A stretch of 34,012 bases of DNA. It comes from Ferruginibacter sp. Lineage in GTDB: Bacteria > Bacteroidota > Bacteroidia > Chitinophagales > Chitinophagaceae. The DNA is taken from the NCBI RefSeq assembly GCF_014377975.1, contig NZ_JACMOO010000357.1:1-34012 (forward strand), given 5' to 3'. This document shows positions 8,500 to 16,414 of the stretch, one piece after another (position 1 is the stretch's first letter; each line of letters starts with the position of its first letter). Below the pieces are notes generated by a model. The model did no database searches. It had not been told where the DNA came from and was given only the letters and a program-made list of their open reading frames with translations. Position numbers and translations under genes: made by a program.

Positions 8500-9261
8500 A
8501 TGCAACGCACCATCATTTCCGTTAAGAACCTGCAAAAGAATTATGGAACTTTCGAAGCGGTAAAAGGAATTTCCTTTGATGTTTTTGAAGGTGAAATATT
8601 TGGTTTGCTGGGCCCAAATGGTGCAGGTAAATCTACCACGTTAGAAATTATTGAAACCCTGCGGGATAAAACCAGTGGCGAAGTAATGGTAGATGGAATG
8701 AACCTGGATAAGGAACCGGGCGATATAAAAAAAATAATAGGGGTACAGTTACAGGCGTCCGGATTTTATCCCGGCCTTAACCTGGTAGAACTGATACAAT
8801 TATTTGGAGGTTTATACAACCGGCCGGTACAGCCAATGGAGTTACTGAAACTGGTAAATTTAGAAGATAAGGCTAAGAGCAAATACAAGGAGTTAAGCGG
8901 TGGGCAAAAACAACGTTTTTCTATTGCTACTACTTTAATCAATCAGCCTAAAATTGTTTTTTTAGATGAACCCACTACGGGTCTTGATCCGCAGGCCAGG
9001 CGAAATTTATGGGAGCTGATAAAAAGTATCCGGGCAAAAGGTACCACGGTTATTATTACAACGCATTATATGGATGAAGCAGAACAGTTGTGCGACCGTA
9101 TTGCTATTTTAGATGAAGGAAAAATTATTGCCCTGGCTTCTCCTGATAAATTAATTGACGACCTGGTGGCAACTGGTTTTGAAAGGCCAAAGCAGGTAAA
9201 GTCGGCCAACCTGGAAGATGTTTTTATTCAACTGACCGGTAAAGAAATAAGAGAAGAATAA
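8500..9261 (+). CDS. ABC transporter ATP-binding protein (orphan)
   Basis: ATPase subunit of an ABC-2 type exporter, 253 residues. Walker A GPNGAGKST is at 38-46, the signature LSGGQKQR near 136, Walker B IVFLDEPTTGLD just after, and the H-loop is in TTHYMDEAEQL. The C-terminal ANLEDVFIQLTGK is typical of exporters of the DrrA/CcmA-like group, which move drugs or lipids out. No permease gene follows; the next gene is an FKBP isomerase. The permease must be elsewhere or lost. The upstream dyads suggest tight regulation. Substrate unknown. Confidence 0.88.
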   Translation: MQRTIISVKNLQKNYGTFEAVKGISFDVFEGEIFGLLGPNGAGKSTTLEIIETLRDKTSGEVMVDGMNLDKEPGDIKKIIGVQLQASGFYPGLNLVELIQLFGGLYNRPVQPMELLKLVNLEDKAKSKYKELSGGQKQRFSIATTLINQPKIVFLDEPTTGLDPQARRNLWELIKSIRAKGTTVIITTHYMDEAEQLCDRIAILDEGKIIALASPDKLIDDLVATGFERPKQVKSANLEDVFIQLTGKEIREE

Positions 9262-9354
9262 TTTTTTATGCAGGCATAAAAGTCAGTTTCATTTTAGCGC
9301 AAAGACTTCGCTTTTTTTGTTCAATAAAATTACAAAAGTAAAAGAGTGCGACGC

Positions 9355-9370
9355 CAATGAAGCTTCATTG
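9355..9370. promoter_or_regulatory. Perfect 16-bp palindrome before the FKBP gene
   Basis: CAATGAAGCTTCATTG is its own reverse complement, lying 91 bases before the FKBP start codon and 93 bases after the ABC ATPase stop. It could be a dimer-binding operator. Nothing else identifies a regulator. Confidence 0.35.
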
Positions 9371-9460
9371 AAAGGCAAATGCCCGGCTCATAAAAATAAA
9401 AATTAAACATTTAAAAAAGCAATATAAATTTCATTATCAACAAACATTTAAAACAACAAA

Positions 9461-10264
9461 ATGAAGCAATTTTTTTTAGTGGCATGCGCTTTTACAATTG
9501 GTGGCATGCAGGTAAATGCGCAAACAAAAACAAAACCTAAAACCACCACAGTTGCAAAATCTGCTGCAGGTGCAGTTAAATCAACAGTGAGTTCCCTAAA
9601 AAGTTCAACCGATTCTTTTAGTTATGCGCTGGGTATGAACGTGGCTAATAATTTAAAACAACAGGGTATTGAGCAGATTAGCTATGCTGCCATGCAAAAA
9701 GCCATGGAAGATGTTTTTAAAAAGAAAGCAACCGCCTTAAACGAACAGCAGGCTAATACAAGTATTCAGGAAAAACTACAAGCCAATGCAGCAAAAAAAA
9801 GCACGGGAGAAAAAGCAAAAGCTATGGCATTTTTAGAAGCCAATAAAAAACGTGCCGGTGTAATAACACTACCCAGCGGATTGCAATATGAAATTTTGAA
9901 AAAAGGAGATGCAACATCTGCCACACCAAAAGCGATAGATACGGTTGTAGCAAATTATGCAGGTACATTAATAGATGGAAAAGAATTTGACAACTCTTAT
10001 AAAAGGGGTGAACCCTTGACGATTCCCGTGGGTAATGTTATCAGGGGCTGGACAGAAATTTTACAACTGATGCATATTGGCGATAAATTTAAAGTATTTA
10101 TCCCCAGCGAACTGGGCTATGGTGAAAGAGGCGCCGGTGCTAATATTCCCGGAGGTGCTGCATTGATTTTTGATATGGAATTATTAGGCATTAAACCTGC
10201 GGTGACAGTGATAGCTACCGAACCAAAACCTGCAATGCCTGATACAACAAAACCAAAAAACTAA
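9461..10264 (+). CDS. Exported FKBP-type peptidyl-prolyl cis-trans isomerase
   Basis: Folding helper that isomerises Xaa-Pro bonds, of the Mip/FkpA/FklB type. A signal peptide (MKQFFLVACAFTIGGMQVNA, then Q) sends it to the periplasm. A Lys/Thr/Ser-rich linker follows. Residues about 50-125 form the helical dimerisation domain (DSFSYALGMNVANNLKQQGI at its start). The C-terminal FKBP domain, about 135-245, contains VANYAGTLIDGKEFDNSYKR, IRGWTEILQLMHIGDKFKVF and YGERGAGANIPGGAALIFDM. A Pro/Lys/Thr tail ends the protein. The next gene starts one base after its stop, so translation is probably coupled. Length 267 fits. Confidence 0.92.
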   Translation: MKQFFLVACAFTIGGMQVNAQTKTKPKTTTVAKSAAGAVKSTVSSLKSSTDSFSYALGMNVANNLKQQGIEQISYAAMQKAMEDVFKKKATALNEQQANTSIQEKLQANAAKKSTGEKAKAMAFLEANKKRAGVITLPSGLQYEILKKGDATSATPKAIDTVVANYAGTLIDGKEFDNSYKRGEPLTIPVGNVIRGWTEILQLMHIGDKFKVFIPSELGYGERGAGANIPGGAALIFDMELLGIKPAVTVIATEPKPAMPDTTKPKN

Positions 10265-10265
10265 T

Positions 10266-10790
10266 ATGGAAGATGTAAAGTATCCCATTGGTAAATATCA
10301 GCCACAGCCTTTTTCTGCAAAGCAATTGGAGCAATGGATTACTGATATAAAATATCTTCCCAATCATTTGGAAAATTCGGTGCTTAACCTGGATGAACAC
10401 CAACTGGAAACGCCTTACCGCTCCGGTGGATGGACGGTGAAACAATTGGTGCATCATGTGGCCGACAGTCACATGAATGCATACATCCGTTTTAAACTGG
10501 GGTTAACAGAAAACAATCCGGTAATAAAACCGTATGATGAAGCAGCCTGGGCGCTTTTAAGTGATACCAGCAATTTACCCATCAATGTGTCGCTCACATT
10601 ATTGTTTGCGTTGCATTCAAGGTGGGTAATGGTGTTGGAAAATATACAAGAAGCTGAGTGGAACAGAACAGTGTTTCATCCCGAACAAAAAAAGGAAATA
10701 ACGCTGTGGCATTTATTGGGAATGTACGCATGGCACAGCCTGCACCACACGGCGCACATAACTGCTTTAAGACAAAGAATGAACTGGTAA
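10266..10790 (+). CDS. DinB/YfiT-like putative metal-dependent protein
   Basis: Four-helix DinB-superfamily protein resembling Bacillus YfiT (BstA), a nickel/zinc-binding protein whose relatives transfer thiol cofactors or hydrolyse small substrates. GGWTVKQLVHHVADSHMNAY at 54-73 gives His63/His64, and WHSLHHTAHI gives His160/161 and His164. The last pair is spaced as in the YfiT three-histidine site. Length 174 is typical. The start ATG lies one base after the FKBP stop, so the two form an operon. A strong hairpin ends it. A bacillithiol-S-transferase role is possible but unproven; no bacillithiol biosynthesis gene is in view. Probably cytosolic. Confidence 0.82.
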   Translation: MEDVKYPIGKYQPQPFSAKQLEQWITDIKYLPNHLENSVLNLDEHQLETPYRSGGWTVKQLVHHVADSHMNAYIRFKLGLTENNPVIKPYDEAAWALLSDTSNLPINVSLTLLFALHSRWVMVLENIQEAEWNRTVFHPEQKKEITLWHLLGMYAWHSLHHTAHITALRQRMNW

Positions 10791-10794
10791 TTTT

Positions 10795-10860
10795 ATCCGT
10801 TTAAAAATACTTATTTACAAACAACTTTAAAGATGTTTGTAAGTGTATTTTTAAACGGAT
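10795..10860 (+). terminator. Long hairpin, probable terminator of the FKBP-DinB operon
   Basis: The outer stem is a perfect 16 bp (ATCCGTTTAAAAATAC at 10795-10810 with 10845-10860). A 4x2 internal loop separates it from a perfect 8-bp inner stem (10815-10822 with 10835-10842) that closes a 12-base loop. The + strand continues TTATTTTTAAAA, which is T-rich. It starts 5 bases after the DinB stop and ends 19 bases before the NUDIX start, so it separates two units and its last bases run into the NUDIX promoter region. Confidence 0.7.
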
Positions 10861-10879
10861 TTATTTTTAAAATAATACT

Positions 10880-11425
10880 ATGCACTGGAAAACAATTTCA
10901 TCTGAGTACCTTTCCAACCATCCATATTTTACCGCCCGCAAAGATGTATGCGAAATGCCGGATGGAACAATTGTACCATCGTATTTTGTGGTTGAACTTC
11001 CGCCCACGGTTTGTGCGATGGCTATAACAGAAGACGGCAATGTGATTCTTGTAAAGCAGTACCGCCACCCGGTTGGCGAAATACTAACTGAATTACCCGG
11101 TGGATTTTTGGACGAAGGCGAAGATGTAAAAACAGCCATTGCCAGGGAATTGATGGAAGAAACCGGGTATCAGTTCGCAGAGATAGATGAGGTAGGAAAA
11201 GTGGCGGGCAACCCCGGTGTATTATCCGGATACACACATTTATTTTTAGCCAGGGGCGGAAAAAAAACCAGTACACAAAGTCTGGATGATCACGAACAAA
11301 TAGACATACAGCTTGTACCACTGGAAGAAGTAAGAGCCATGTTGCAACGCAATGAATTTGCACAGGCATTGCATGTAAGCTGCATGTTGTATGCGTTTCA
11401 AAAATTAGATGGTTTGCAGGTATAG
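10880..11425 (+). CDS. NUDIX hydrolase, ADP-ribose pyrophosphatase-like
   Basis: Hydrolyses a nucleoside diphosphate linked to another group; the overall pattern resembles ADP-ribose or ADP-sugar pyrophosphatases (NudF-like). The full Nudix box is present from Gly75 to Tyr97 (G-x5-E-x7-REL-x-EE-x-G-Y), with the magnesium-binding Glu93 and Glu94. It is preceded by NVILVKQYRHPVGEILTELP, which binds substrate in the ADP-ribose group. Length 181 fits. The gene starts just after a long hairpin; TATTTTTA, one base off the -7 consensus, lies about 10 bases before the ATG. Exact substrate is inferred. Confidence 0.88.
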   Translation: MHWKTISSEYLSNHPYFTARKDVCEMPDGTIVPSYFVVELPPTVCAMAITEDGNVILVKQYRHPVGEILTELPGGFLDEGEDVKTAIARELMEETGYQFAEIDEVGKVAGNPGVLSGYTHLFLARGGKKTSTQSLDDHEQIDIQLVPLEEVRAMLQRNEFAQALHVSCMLYAFQKLDGLQV

Positions 11426-11768
11426 GTTGTGCATACTATCTTTTGTCCGGGCTAAGAAGCAATGTGGATCATCGTTGCATCGCCCTCTTGTACGGCAACG
11501 TTTCAATTGAACTTCAGTTTTCTAAATCAAAATTTCTGCTTTTTATTGAGAAGATAAAATGGTTGTAAAGATTACGGGTATTTCATGTTTAAGTTTACTT
11601 TTGGATATTCAGCAAGCTTTACAAGATTTAGTTTGAAGGGTGTTTAAACCTTGGCAGCGTCACAATGTTAATATTTCAAAAACCAATGATGCAGACGTAC
11701 TTGTAACAAGTTTGCTTTTCTCCATTACTGAATTTTTACCAGGGTAAATTTGTTAGCCGTTGAAGGCT
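11426..11768. other. Convergent intergenic stretch between NUDIX and folC
   Basis: It contains one copy of a 45-bp dispersed repeat starting 20 bases after the NUDIX stop (given separately). In one frame the sequence after the repeat stays open for about 33 codons (CIALLYGNVSIELQFSKSKF within it), which might be a coding remnant. The rest, to the folC stop, shows no gene or clear terminator. Confidence 0.5.
11445..11489 (+). repeat. Dispersed intergenic repeat, copy 1
   Basis: This 45-base element matches the reverse complement of 33387-33431 at 39 of 45 positions. The last 23 bases (11467-11489, containing ATCATCGTTGCATCGCCCTC) are identical and all six differences fall in the first 22. It begins GTCCGGGCTAAGAAGC, where GCT/AGC can form a small hairpin that the other copy also keeps. 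It lies in the sense direction after the NUDIX gene. Confidence 0.75.
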
Positions 11769-13076
11769 TTACATTTCTACTTCCCCCACCAAAAAAATAC
11801 TACCGCAAACAATAATTAAATCCTCTTTAGCGGCACCTTGCTTTGCCACTTTAATGGCCGCATTTACATCATCAAAACAATCGCCTTTTAAATTAAATGC
11901 TGCTGACTTTATTTGTAATTCATCGGCAGGTAAAGCCCTTGGGATATGTGCATTTGTAAAATAATACACGGCGTTTGCCGGCAACAGCGATAACACGGTG
12001 CTTACTTCTTTATCTTTTACCATTCCAATTACAAAATGAACAGTTCGGTGTATGGCAGGTTCATTTTTATTGATCCATTTTATTTGTTCCAGCACCTGTT
12101 TAATCCCATCTTCATTGTGGGCTACATCCAGCACCAGCATTGGGTTTTGGCCAATTACATCCCAGCGGCCATGCAGTCCGGTTAACCGCTTGGTATTTGC
12201 CAGCGCATATTTCTCCGCGGCCTTGTTTATTGTAAATCCATGTTGCAGTAAAATACTTTCGGCATATAATACTGAACATAAATTTTTTGCCTGGTAAATC
12301 CCATTCAGGTCCAGGATAAAATTTTCTTTTAGATAACTGGTTGAACCGGTAATGCTGCAGTGTAATGTTTGTGTAGTTAACACCAATTCATCCGCAATGT
12401 AATTATCTGATGCAAAATAAATGGGGGCATTGCATTGGGTTGCTTTGCTTACAAAAATGGGTTTGGTTTCGGGTAGCCATTCTCCAATAACCACCGGAAC
12501 GCCTGGTTTTATGATGCCCGCTTTTTCTCCTGCAATTTTTTCCAGTGTATCACCTAAAATATTCATGTGATCGTATCCGATGTTAGTAATGATCGACAAG
12601 ATGGGCGTAATGATATTGGTACTGTCTAACCTGCCACCGAGGCCGGTTTCAATAATGGCGATATCTACCTGCTGCTGCGCAAAATAATCAAAGGCCATCG
12701 CCATTGTCAATTCAAAAAAAGAGGGTTCAATTGTTTCTGAAATGGTTTGGGTTCTTTGCACAAAATCAACCACAAAATCCTGGTCAATCATTTCGCCATT
12801 TATTTTTATGCGCTCCCTGAAATCTTTTAAATGTGGGGAAGTGTACAAGCCTGTTTTGTAACCAGCCTGCTGCAGCATGGCGGCCAGCATGTGGCTGGTA
12901 CTGCCTTTGCCATTGGTGCCTGCAATATGTATGCTTTTAAATTTTGTCTGGGGATTGTTGAGCGCATTGCACAATGCAATGCTGTTATGCAGGTCTTCTT
13001 TATAAGCCGCTGCGCCTATGCGGCTGTACATAGGCAATTGTGCAAAAAGGTATGCGATGGTTTGCTGATAATTCAT
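11769..13076 (-). CDS. folC: Bifunctional folylpolyglutamate / dihydrofolate synthase
   Basis: ATP-dependent ligase that adds glutamate to dihydropteroate or folates in the cytosol. Near the N-terminus lies the P-loop block HIAGTNGKGSTSHMLAAML, followed by TSPHLKDFRERIKING. ETGLGGRLDSTN is the Mur-ligase-family metal/ATP motif, and DVAHNEDG lies in the C-terminal domain. I start at ATG 13076 (435 residues), not at an in-frame ATG 38 codons upstream. The extra residues are unlike the family, and a perfect -7 box (TATATTTG) sits only 5 bases before 13076, which would leave the longer form untranscribed. It is last in the leftward gene run, 184 bases after the TonB-like gene. Confidence 0.93.
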   Translation of the reverse strand: MNYQQTIAYLFAQLPMYSRIGAAAYKEDLHNSIALCNALNNPQTKFKSIHIAGTNGKGSTSHMLAAMLQQAGYKTGLYTSPHLKDFRERIKINGEMIDQDFVVDFVQRTQTISETIEPSFFELTMAMAFDYFAQQQVDIAIIETGLGGRLDSTNIITPILSIITNIGYDHMNILGDTLEKIAGEKAGIIKPGVPVVIGEWLPETKPIFVSKATQCNAPIYFASDNYIADELVLTTQTLHCSITGSTSYLKENFILDLNGIYQAKNLCSVLYAESILLQHGFTINKAAEKYALANTKRLTGLHGRWDVIGQNPMLVLDVAHNEDGIKQVLEQIKWINKNEPAIHRTVHFVIGMVKDKEVSTVLSLLPANAVYYFTNAHIPRALPADELQIKSAAFNLKGDCFDDVNAAIKVAKQGAAKEDLIIVCGSIFLVGEVEM

Positions 13077-13081
13077 TGCTG

Positions 13082-13089
13082 CAAATATA
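13082..13089 (-). promoter_or_regulatory. -7 promoter box of folC
   Basis: On the minus strand this reads TATATTTG, an exact match to the Bacteroidota -7 consensus TAnnTTTG, 5 bases before the folC ATG. The transcript would be leaderless or nearly so. No clear -33 element is seen. This supports the shorter folC start. Confidence 0.5.
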
Positions 13090-13260
13090 AAAGCAAAAGT
13101 GGAAAGTGAGTGGGGATGGTGTGCAGTAAGTAGTGAATAGTAAATTTTGAATGCAGATTGAATCGTTGGGTAAAAATCAGAAATTGCCAATTGCTAATTT
13201 CTACCAAAAATAAACGAAGTGCATTTTGCTTATTCCGGATGCCCGATAATGCCTCAACGC

Positions 13261-14127
13261 TTAATTCTGTACTTTAAAATTAAATAAGATGGTTGAAACG
13301 CCGCCATCATCGCTTGAAGGAAATTTAAGACCTGCTGCTTTTCTTTTGGCAATGCCGGTAATGTTGGGGTTAAAAGTGGTAGTACCTTTTGAAATGGAGC
13401 TACCGGTATAAGTTCCGGCCGAATTGTATTTTACATCCAGGTAAACTTTTGCATTTTCGGTAAAATCATCTTCAAATCTTAAAGTACCTAAATTCAAGGG
13501 GCGTACTCCCCTGGTAACAGTAACACCACTTCCGCCACCGGGTGAGTTGCCATAACTGTCTGGCTTGCCGGAAGCATCACCGGCATCTCCTTTTCCACCA
13601 GGTTTATTTCCCTGGTAGGTATACCCATTGTCTTCTATAGCGCCATTACCTTTGCCGTTACCAGTGCCATTGTACGTGGCTTTGGGCTTTTGTGGTTTGG
13701 GAGCGGGCATTACTACCGCTGGTGCCGGGTTTACTGTTTTTACAGGTTTGGTAACCGGTTCTTTCGCAATCGTGATTGCTTTGGGAACTACTTTTTCGGG
13801 CTTCGTAACCGGTGCTGCGTCTTTATCTTCAATGGGGTCTGGCTGAATATCTTTAGCGGGCGGTTCGGGCGCCGGAGCGGCTTTCGCCTGCTTTGCCGTC
13901 ACTTCCTGCGACGGTCCCATCTGGCCCTTGATCAATGGTTGTACTACTCCAAAACCTTCTTTATTATTGCCCAGGTTTATTTCAATCAAATTTTCCACCA
14001 GCGGACGCGGAGGTTGCAGGATGGGCCAGGTAATAAAAAAAGCCAGCAATAACATCACCGCTACAATAATAGCGGTATACGTAAATGCCTTCCTGTTTTT
14101 TTCTGCTTCAAATGAGGATGCGTACAT
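13261..14127 (-). CDS. TonB-like single-pass envelope protein
   Basis: 288 residues. A short cytosolic N-terminus is followed by one membrane segment (about residues 15-37), then a long Pro/Lys/Ala-rich periplasmic stretch (about 75-150), a Gly/Asn-rich stretch (about 150-205), and a small C-terminal beta-rich domain from about 207 (VRPLNLGTLRFEDDF at its start). This is the layout of TonB/TolA-type energy transducers, which link inner-membrane motor proteins to outer-membrane receptors. The C-terminus lacks an obvious canonical TonB motif, so the family is inferred from architecture. The motor partners ExbB and ExbD, often adjacent, are absent; folC follows downstream. Confidence 0.6.
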   Translation of the reverse strand: MYASSFEAEKNRKAFTYTAIIVAVMLLLAFFITWPILQPPRPLVENLIEINLGNNKEGFGVVQPLIKGQMGPSQEVTAKQAKAAPAPEPPAKDIQPDPIEDKDAAPVTKPEKVVPKAITIAKEPVTKPVKTVNPAPAVVMPAPKPQKPKATYNGTGNGKGNGAIEDNGYTYQGNKPGGKGDAGDASGKPDSYGNSPGGGSGVTVTRGVRPLNLGTLRFEDDFTENAKVYLDVKYNSAGTYTGSSISKGTTTFNPNITGIAKRKAAGLKFPSSDDGGVSTILFNFKVQN

Positions 14128-14236
14128 AAATTAATTGTAATACCGTTAAAGTTATTTCATTAAAATTAAACAACGCAATTTGATGTGTAAATACACATTT
14201 GCTGTTAAAGCTTTAACAAAAGGTTTAACAATATAA

Positions 14237-14953
14237 TCAGCCAATTTTTTTGTAGAAACCGATGGGGATTACATTCAGCAGCCAGGCAACCAATTGCCAT
14301 CTTTTAGTGATGTATAGTTTTCGTTTCTTCCTGCTGATGCCCGTATAAATTTGCGCTGCTGCTTTTTCAACCGGGGCTACCCAAAACTGGCCATCGCCCT
14401 TTGCCATTTTCGTTTTTATAAAGCCGGGACGAATATCAGTGATATAAACGGGTAGGTTTAATTTGTATGCTTTTATGTACAGGCCTTCCAGGTAGTTACT
14501 CATGTAAGCCTTGCTGGCACTGTATGCCGGGGCAAAGCTATTGCCGCGGATAGCAGCGATGGAAGAAGTAGCCGCAATGTGACCTTTTCCTTCAACCACA
14601 AAATAATTGAACGCAAAGTTTACAATTTCAGCAAAGCCATTTACATTGATCCGTGTTGTATTTTTATCAATTTCCCAGTTGAGTGATGTAGAAGATTCAC
14701 CATAGCCGCTGTTGTAAATCAGCAGGTCAAGCCCTCCCAGTTGCTGAATCAGATTCTTCATGCACTCTACATTTTCTTCACCGGTTACGTCAAAACATTC
14801 AGTCAGGATATTATCAGGGAAATCTTTTTGTAAACTATCCAGCAAGGCTCTTCTTCTGCCCGTAACACCCACCAGCCAGTTGTTGGTGGCGTACAGTTGC
14901 GCCAGTTGTTTTCCTATTCCGGAAGTGGCGCCAATGATGATCACCTTATTCAT
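14237..14953 (-). CDS. Short-chain dehydrogenase/reductase
   Basis: NAD(P)-dependent oxidoreductase of the classical SDR family, 238 residues. The Rossmann motif GATSGIG is at 8-14, Arg residues after the second strand (TGRRR) favour NADPH, and YNSGYG at 80-85 replaces NNAG. The catalytic set is Ser130/Ser131, Tyr144 and Lys148 (YSASK). The C-terminal third is hydrophobic and may touch the membrane. It starts 3 bases after the TSUP permease stop, so the two are almost certainly co-transcribed. The substrate is unknown; relatives include lipid and steroid-like reductases. Confidence 0.9.
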   Translation of the reverse strand: MNKVIIIGATSGIGKQLAQLYATNNWLVGVTGRRRALLDSLQKDFPDNILTECFDVTGEENVECMKNLIQQLGGLDLLIYNSGYGESSTSLNWEIDKNTTRINVNGFAEIVNFAFNYFVVEGKGHIAATSSIAAIRGNSFAPAYSASKAYMSNYLEGLYIKAYKLNLPVYITDIRPGFIKTKMAKGDGQFWVAPVEKAAAQIYTGISRKKRKLYITKRWQLVAWLLNVIPIGFYKKIG

Positions 14954-14956
14954 GCA

Positions 14957-15724
14957 CTATTTTTTTACAAATATATCATACCCAAATCGTATAATTGTTA
15001 CTGTTATAACCAGTAAAAAAAACACGCGTATAAACTTGTTTCCTTTTAAAATAGCCAGCCTGGCACCAATAACAGCGCCCGTAAAATTGCATACCGCCAT
15101 GGGTATGGCGTATTGATATAAAATATGTCCGCTGCGGGAGAAGAAAAGAATGGATCCTATGTTGGTAGATACGTTGACAAGTTTTGCATGGGCGCTGGCT
15201 TTTAAAAAATCAAACCCAAGCATACTGATAAAAAAAAGTATTAAAAAACTTCCGGTTCCCGGGCCTATAAATCCATCATAAAAGCCAATCAACAATGCCA
15301 TGGTCATCCCCCAGCTATATTGTTTTTTCAAACTCACAGATCTTTCAGCTGCCAGGCCAAAATCTTTTTTCGTGTAGGTATAAATGAATACGGCAATAAG
15401 GGTAATTAAAAACAAAGGTTTTATAAATGCATTGCTCACAAGTGTAACTGTAAGCGAGCCGGCATAAGCCGCCACAAGTGCTATACTACACATCGCAGCC
15501 AGTAATTTCCAACGGATATTTACTTTAAAGGCATACTGAAAAGCAGCAATGGAGGTACCGGTAAGCGAAGGTATTTTTGTTGTACCCAGCAAACTGGCCA
15601 TTGGGTATTGAGGAAGTGTTATCAACGTAGCGGGCGTTTGCACCAGACCCCCGCCGCCAACAATTGCATCGATAAAGCCTGCCGCAAAAGCTGCAATACA
15701 AAGAATAATTATTTCCCGGGTCAT
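14957..15724 (-). CDS. TSUP (TauE/SafE) family anion permease
   Basis: Integral inner-membrane protein of 255 residues with about 7-8 hydrophobic segments. The N-terminal FAAGFIDAIVGGGGLVQTPA is the family hallmark, and its internal counterpart LLIGFYDGFIGPGTGSFLIL shows the two-repeat structure of the TauE/SafE family. Members move sulfite, sulfoacetate or other organosulfur anions. No sulfur-metabolism gene adjoins it, so the substrate is open. It lies 38 bases after yggS and 3 bases before the SDR gene, within one leftward run. Confidence 0.9.
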   Translation of the reverse strand: MTREIIILCIAAFAAGFIDAIVGGGGLVQTPATLITLPQYPMASLLGTTKIPSLTGTSIAAFQYAFKVNIRWKLLAAMCSIALVAAYAGSLTVTLVSNAFIKPLFLITLIAVFIYTYTKKDFGLAAERSVSLKKQYSWGMTMALLIGFYDGFIGPGTGSFLILFFISMLGFDFLKASAHAKLVNVSTNIGSILFFSRSGHILYQYAIPMAVCNFTGAVIGARLAILKGNKFIRVFFLLVITVTIIRFGYDIFVKK

Positions 15725-15762
15725 TTAGAGCGTGTGTTAGGTGCAAACAAAAAAAAGATCAG

Positions 15763-16413
15763 TTATTTTGCTGGATATAAACGTTCGCCAAATAATAAAC
15801 TACCAATACGAATCATGTTGCTGCCTTCTTCCATTGCAATGGTATAATCCCCACTCATACCCATTGACAGGATAGAGAACCCGGAATATTGATTGTACAA
15901 CGAACGTAACTCAGTAAATTCTTTTCTTACAAGTGTGCGGTCATCAGAAAAAGATGCCATGCCCATCAGACCGGCAATGTGCACATTTTTTAACGTAGCA
16001 CTTTCTTTCATTACTTCTGATAATTCAGTGGCATCCAAACCAAATTTTGTTTCTTCTTTTGCAATGTGTACCTGTAGCAAACAATCGATGACCCGGTTAT
16101 TTTTTGCAGCCTCTTTATTAATTTCCTTTAACAAATTAAAACTATCCACCCCATGAATTAAATAAACAAAGGGCGCAATGTATTTTACTTTATTACTTTG
16201 CAGGTGACCAATAAAATGCCAGCGGATAGCCTTTGGTAACAATAATTCTTTGTCCACCAGTTCCTGCACATAATTTTCGCCAAAATCACGCTGTCCCGAA
16301 TCATAAAATTCTTGTAAATCTGTTACAGGCTTGGTTTTACTTACAGCAACCAACGTGGCTTTACTGTTTAATTCAGTAAGTATTTTATTATATGCTTCAA
16401 TGTTTACAGCCAT
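15763..16413 (-). CDS. yggS: YggS/PLPBP family pyridoxal-phosphate homeostasis protein
   Basis: Single-domain PLP-binding protein shaped like the alanine-racemase barrel but not known to catalyse a reaction; it buffers PLP and affects amino-acid pools. VAVSKTKP carries the PLP lysine (Lys27). DFGENYVQELVDK, IRWHFIGHLQSNKVK, HGVDSF, KFGLDATEL and the phosphate-binding end IRIGSLLFGER are all present. Length 216 is slightly short but complete. It starts one base after the ABC permease stop, so it is translated from the same message. Confidence 0.95.
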   Translation of the reverse strand: MAVNIEAYNKILTELNSKATLVAVSKTKPVTDLQEFYDSGQRDFGENYVQELVDKELLLPKAIRWHFIGHLQSNKVKYIAPFVYLIHGVDSFNLLKEINKEAAKNNRVIDCLLQVHIAKEETKFGLDATELSEVMKESATLKNVHIAGLMGMASFSDDRTLVRKEFTELRSLYNQYSGFSILSMGMSGDYTIAMEEGSNMIRIGSLLFGERLYPAK

Positions 16414-16414
16414 A

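Noticed and set aside
13077..13190. Longer folC start 38 codons upstream
   Set aside because: The extra residues do not resemble FolC and would span the -7 box that sits 5 bases before the internal ATG.
13628..14134. Several + strand frames opposite the TonB-like gene
   Set aside because: They are antisense to Pro/Lys/Gly-rich codons, which leave the opposite strand open by composition.
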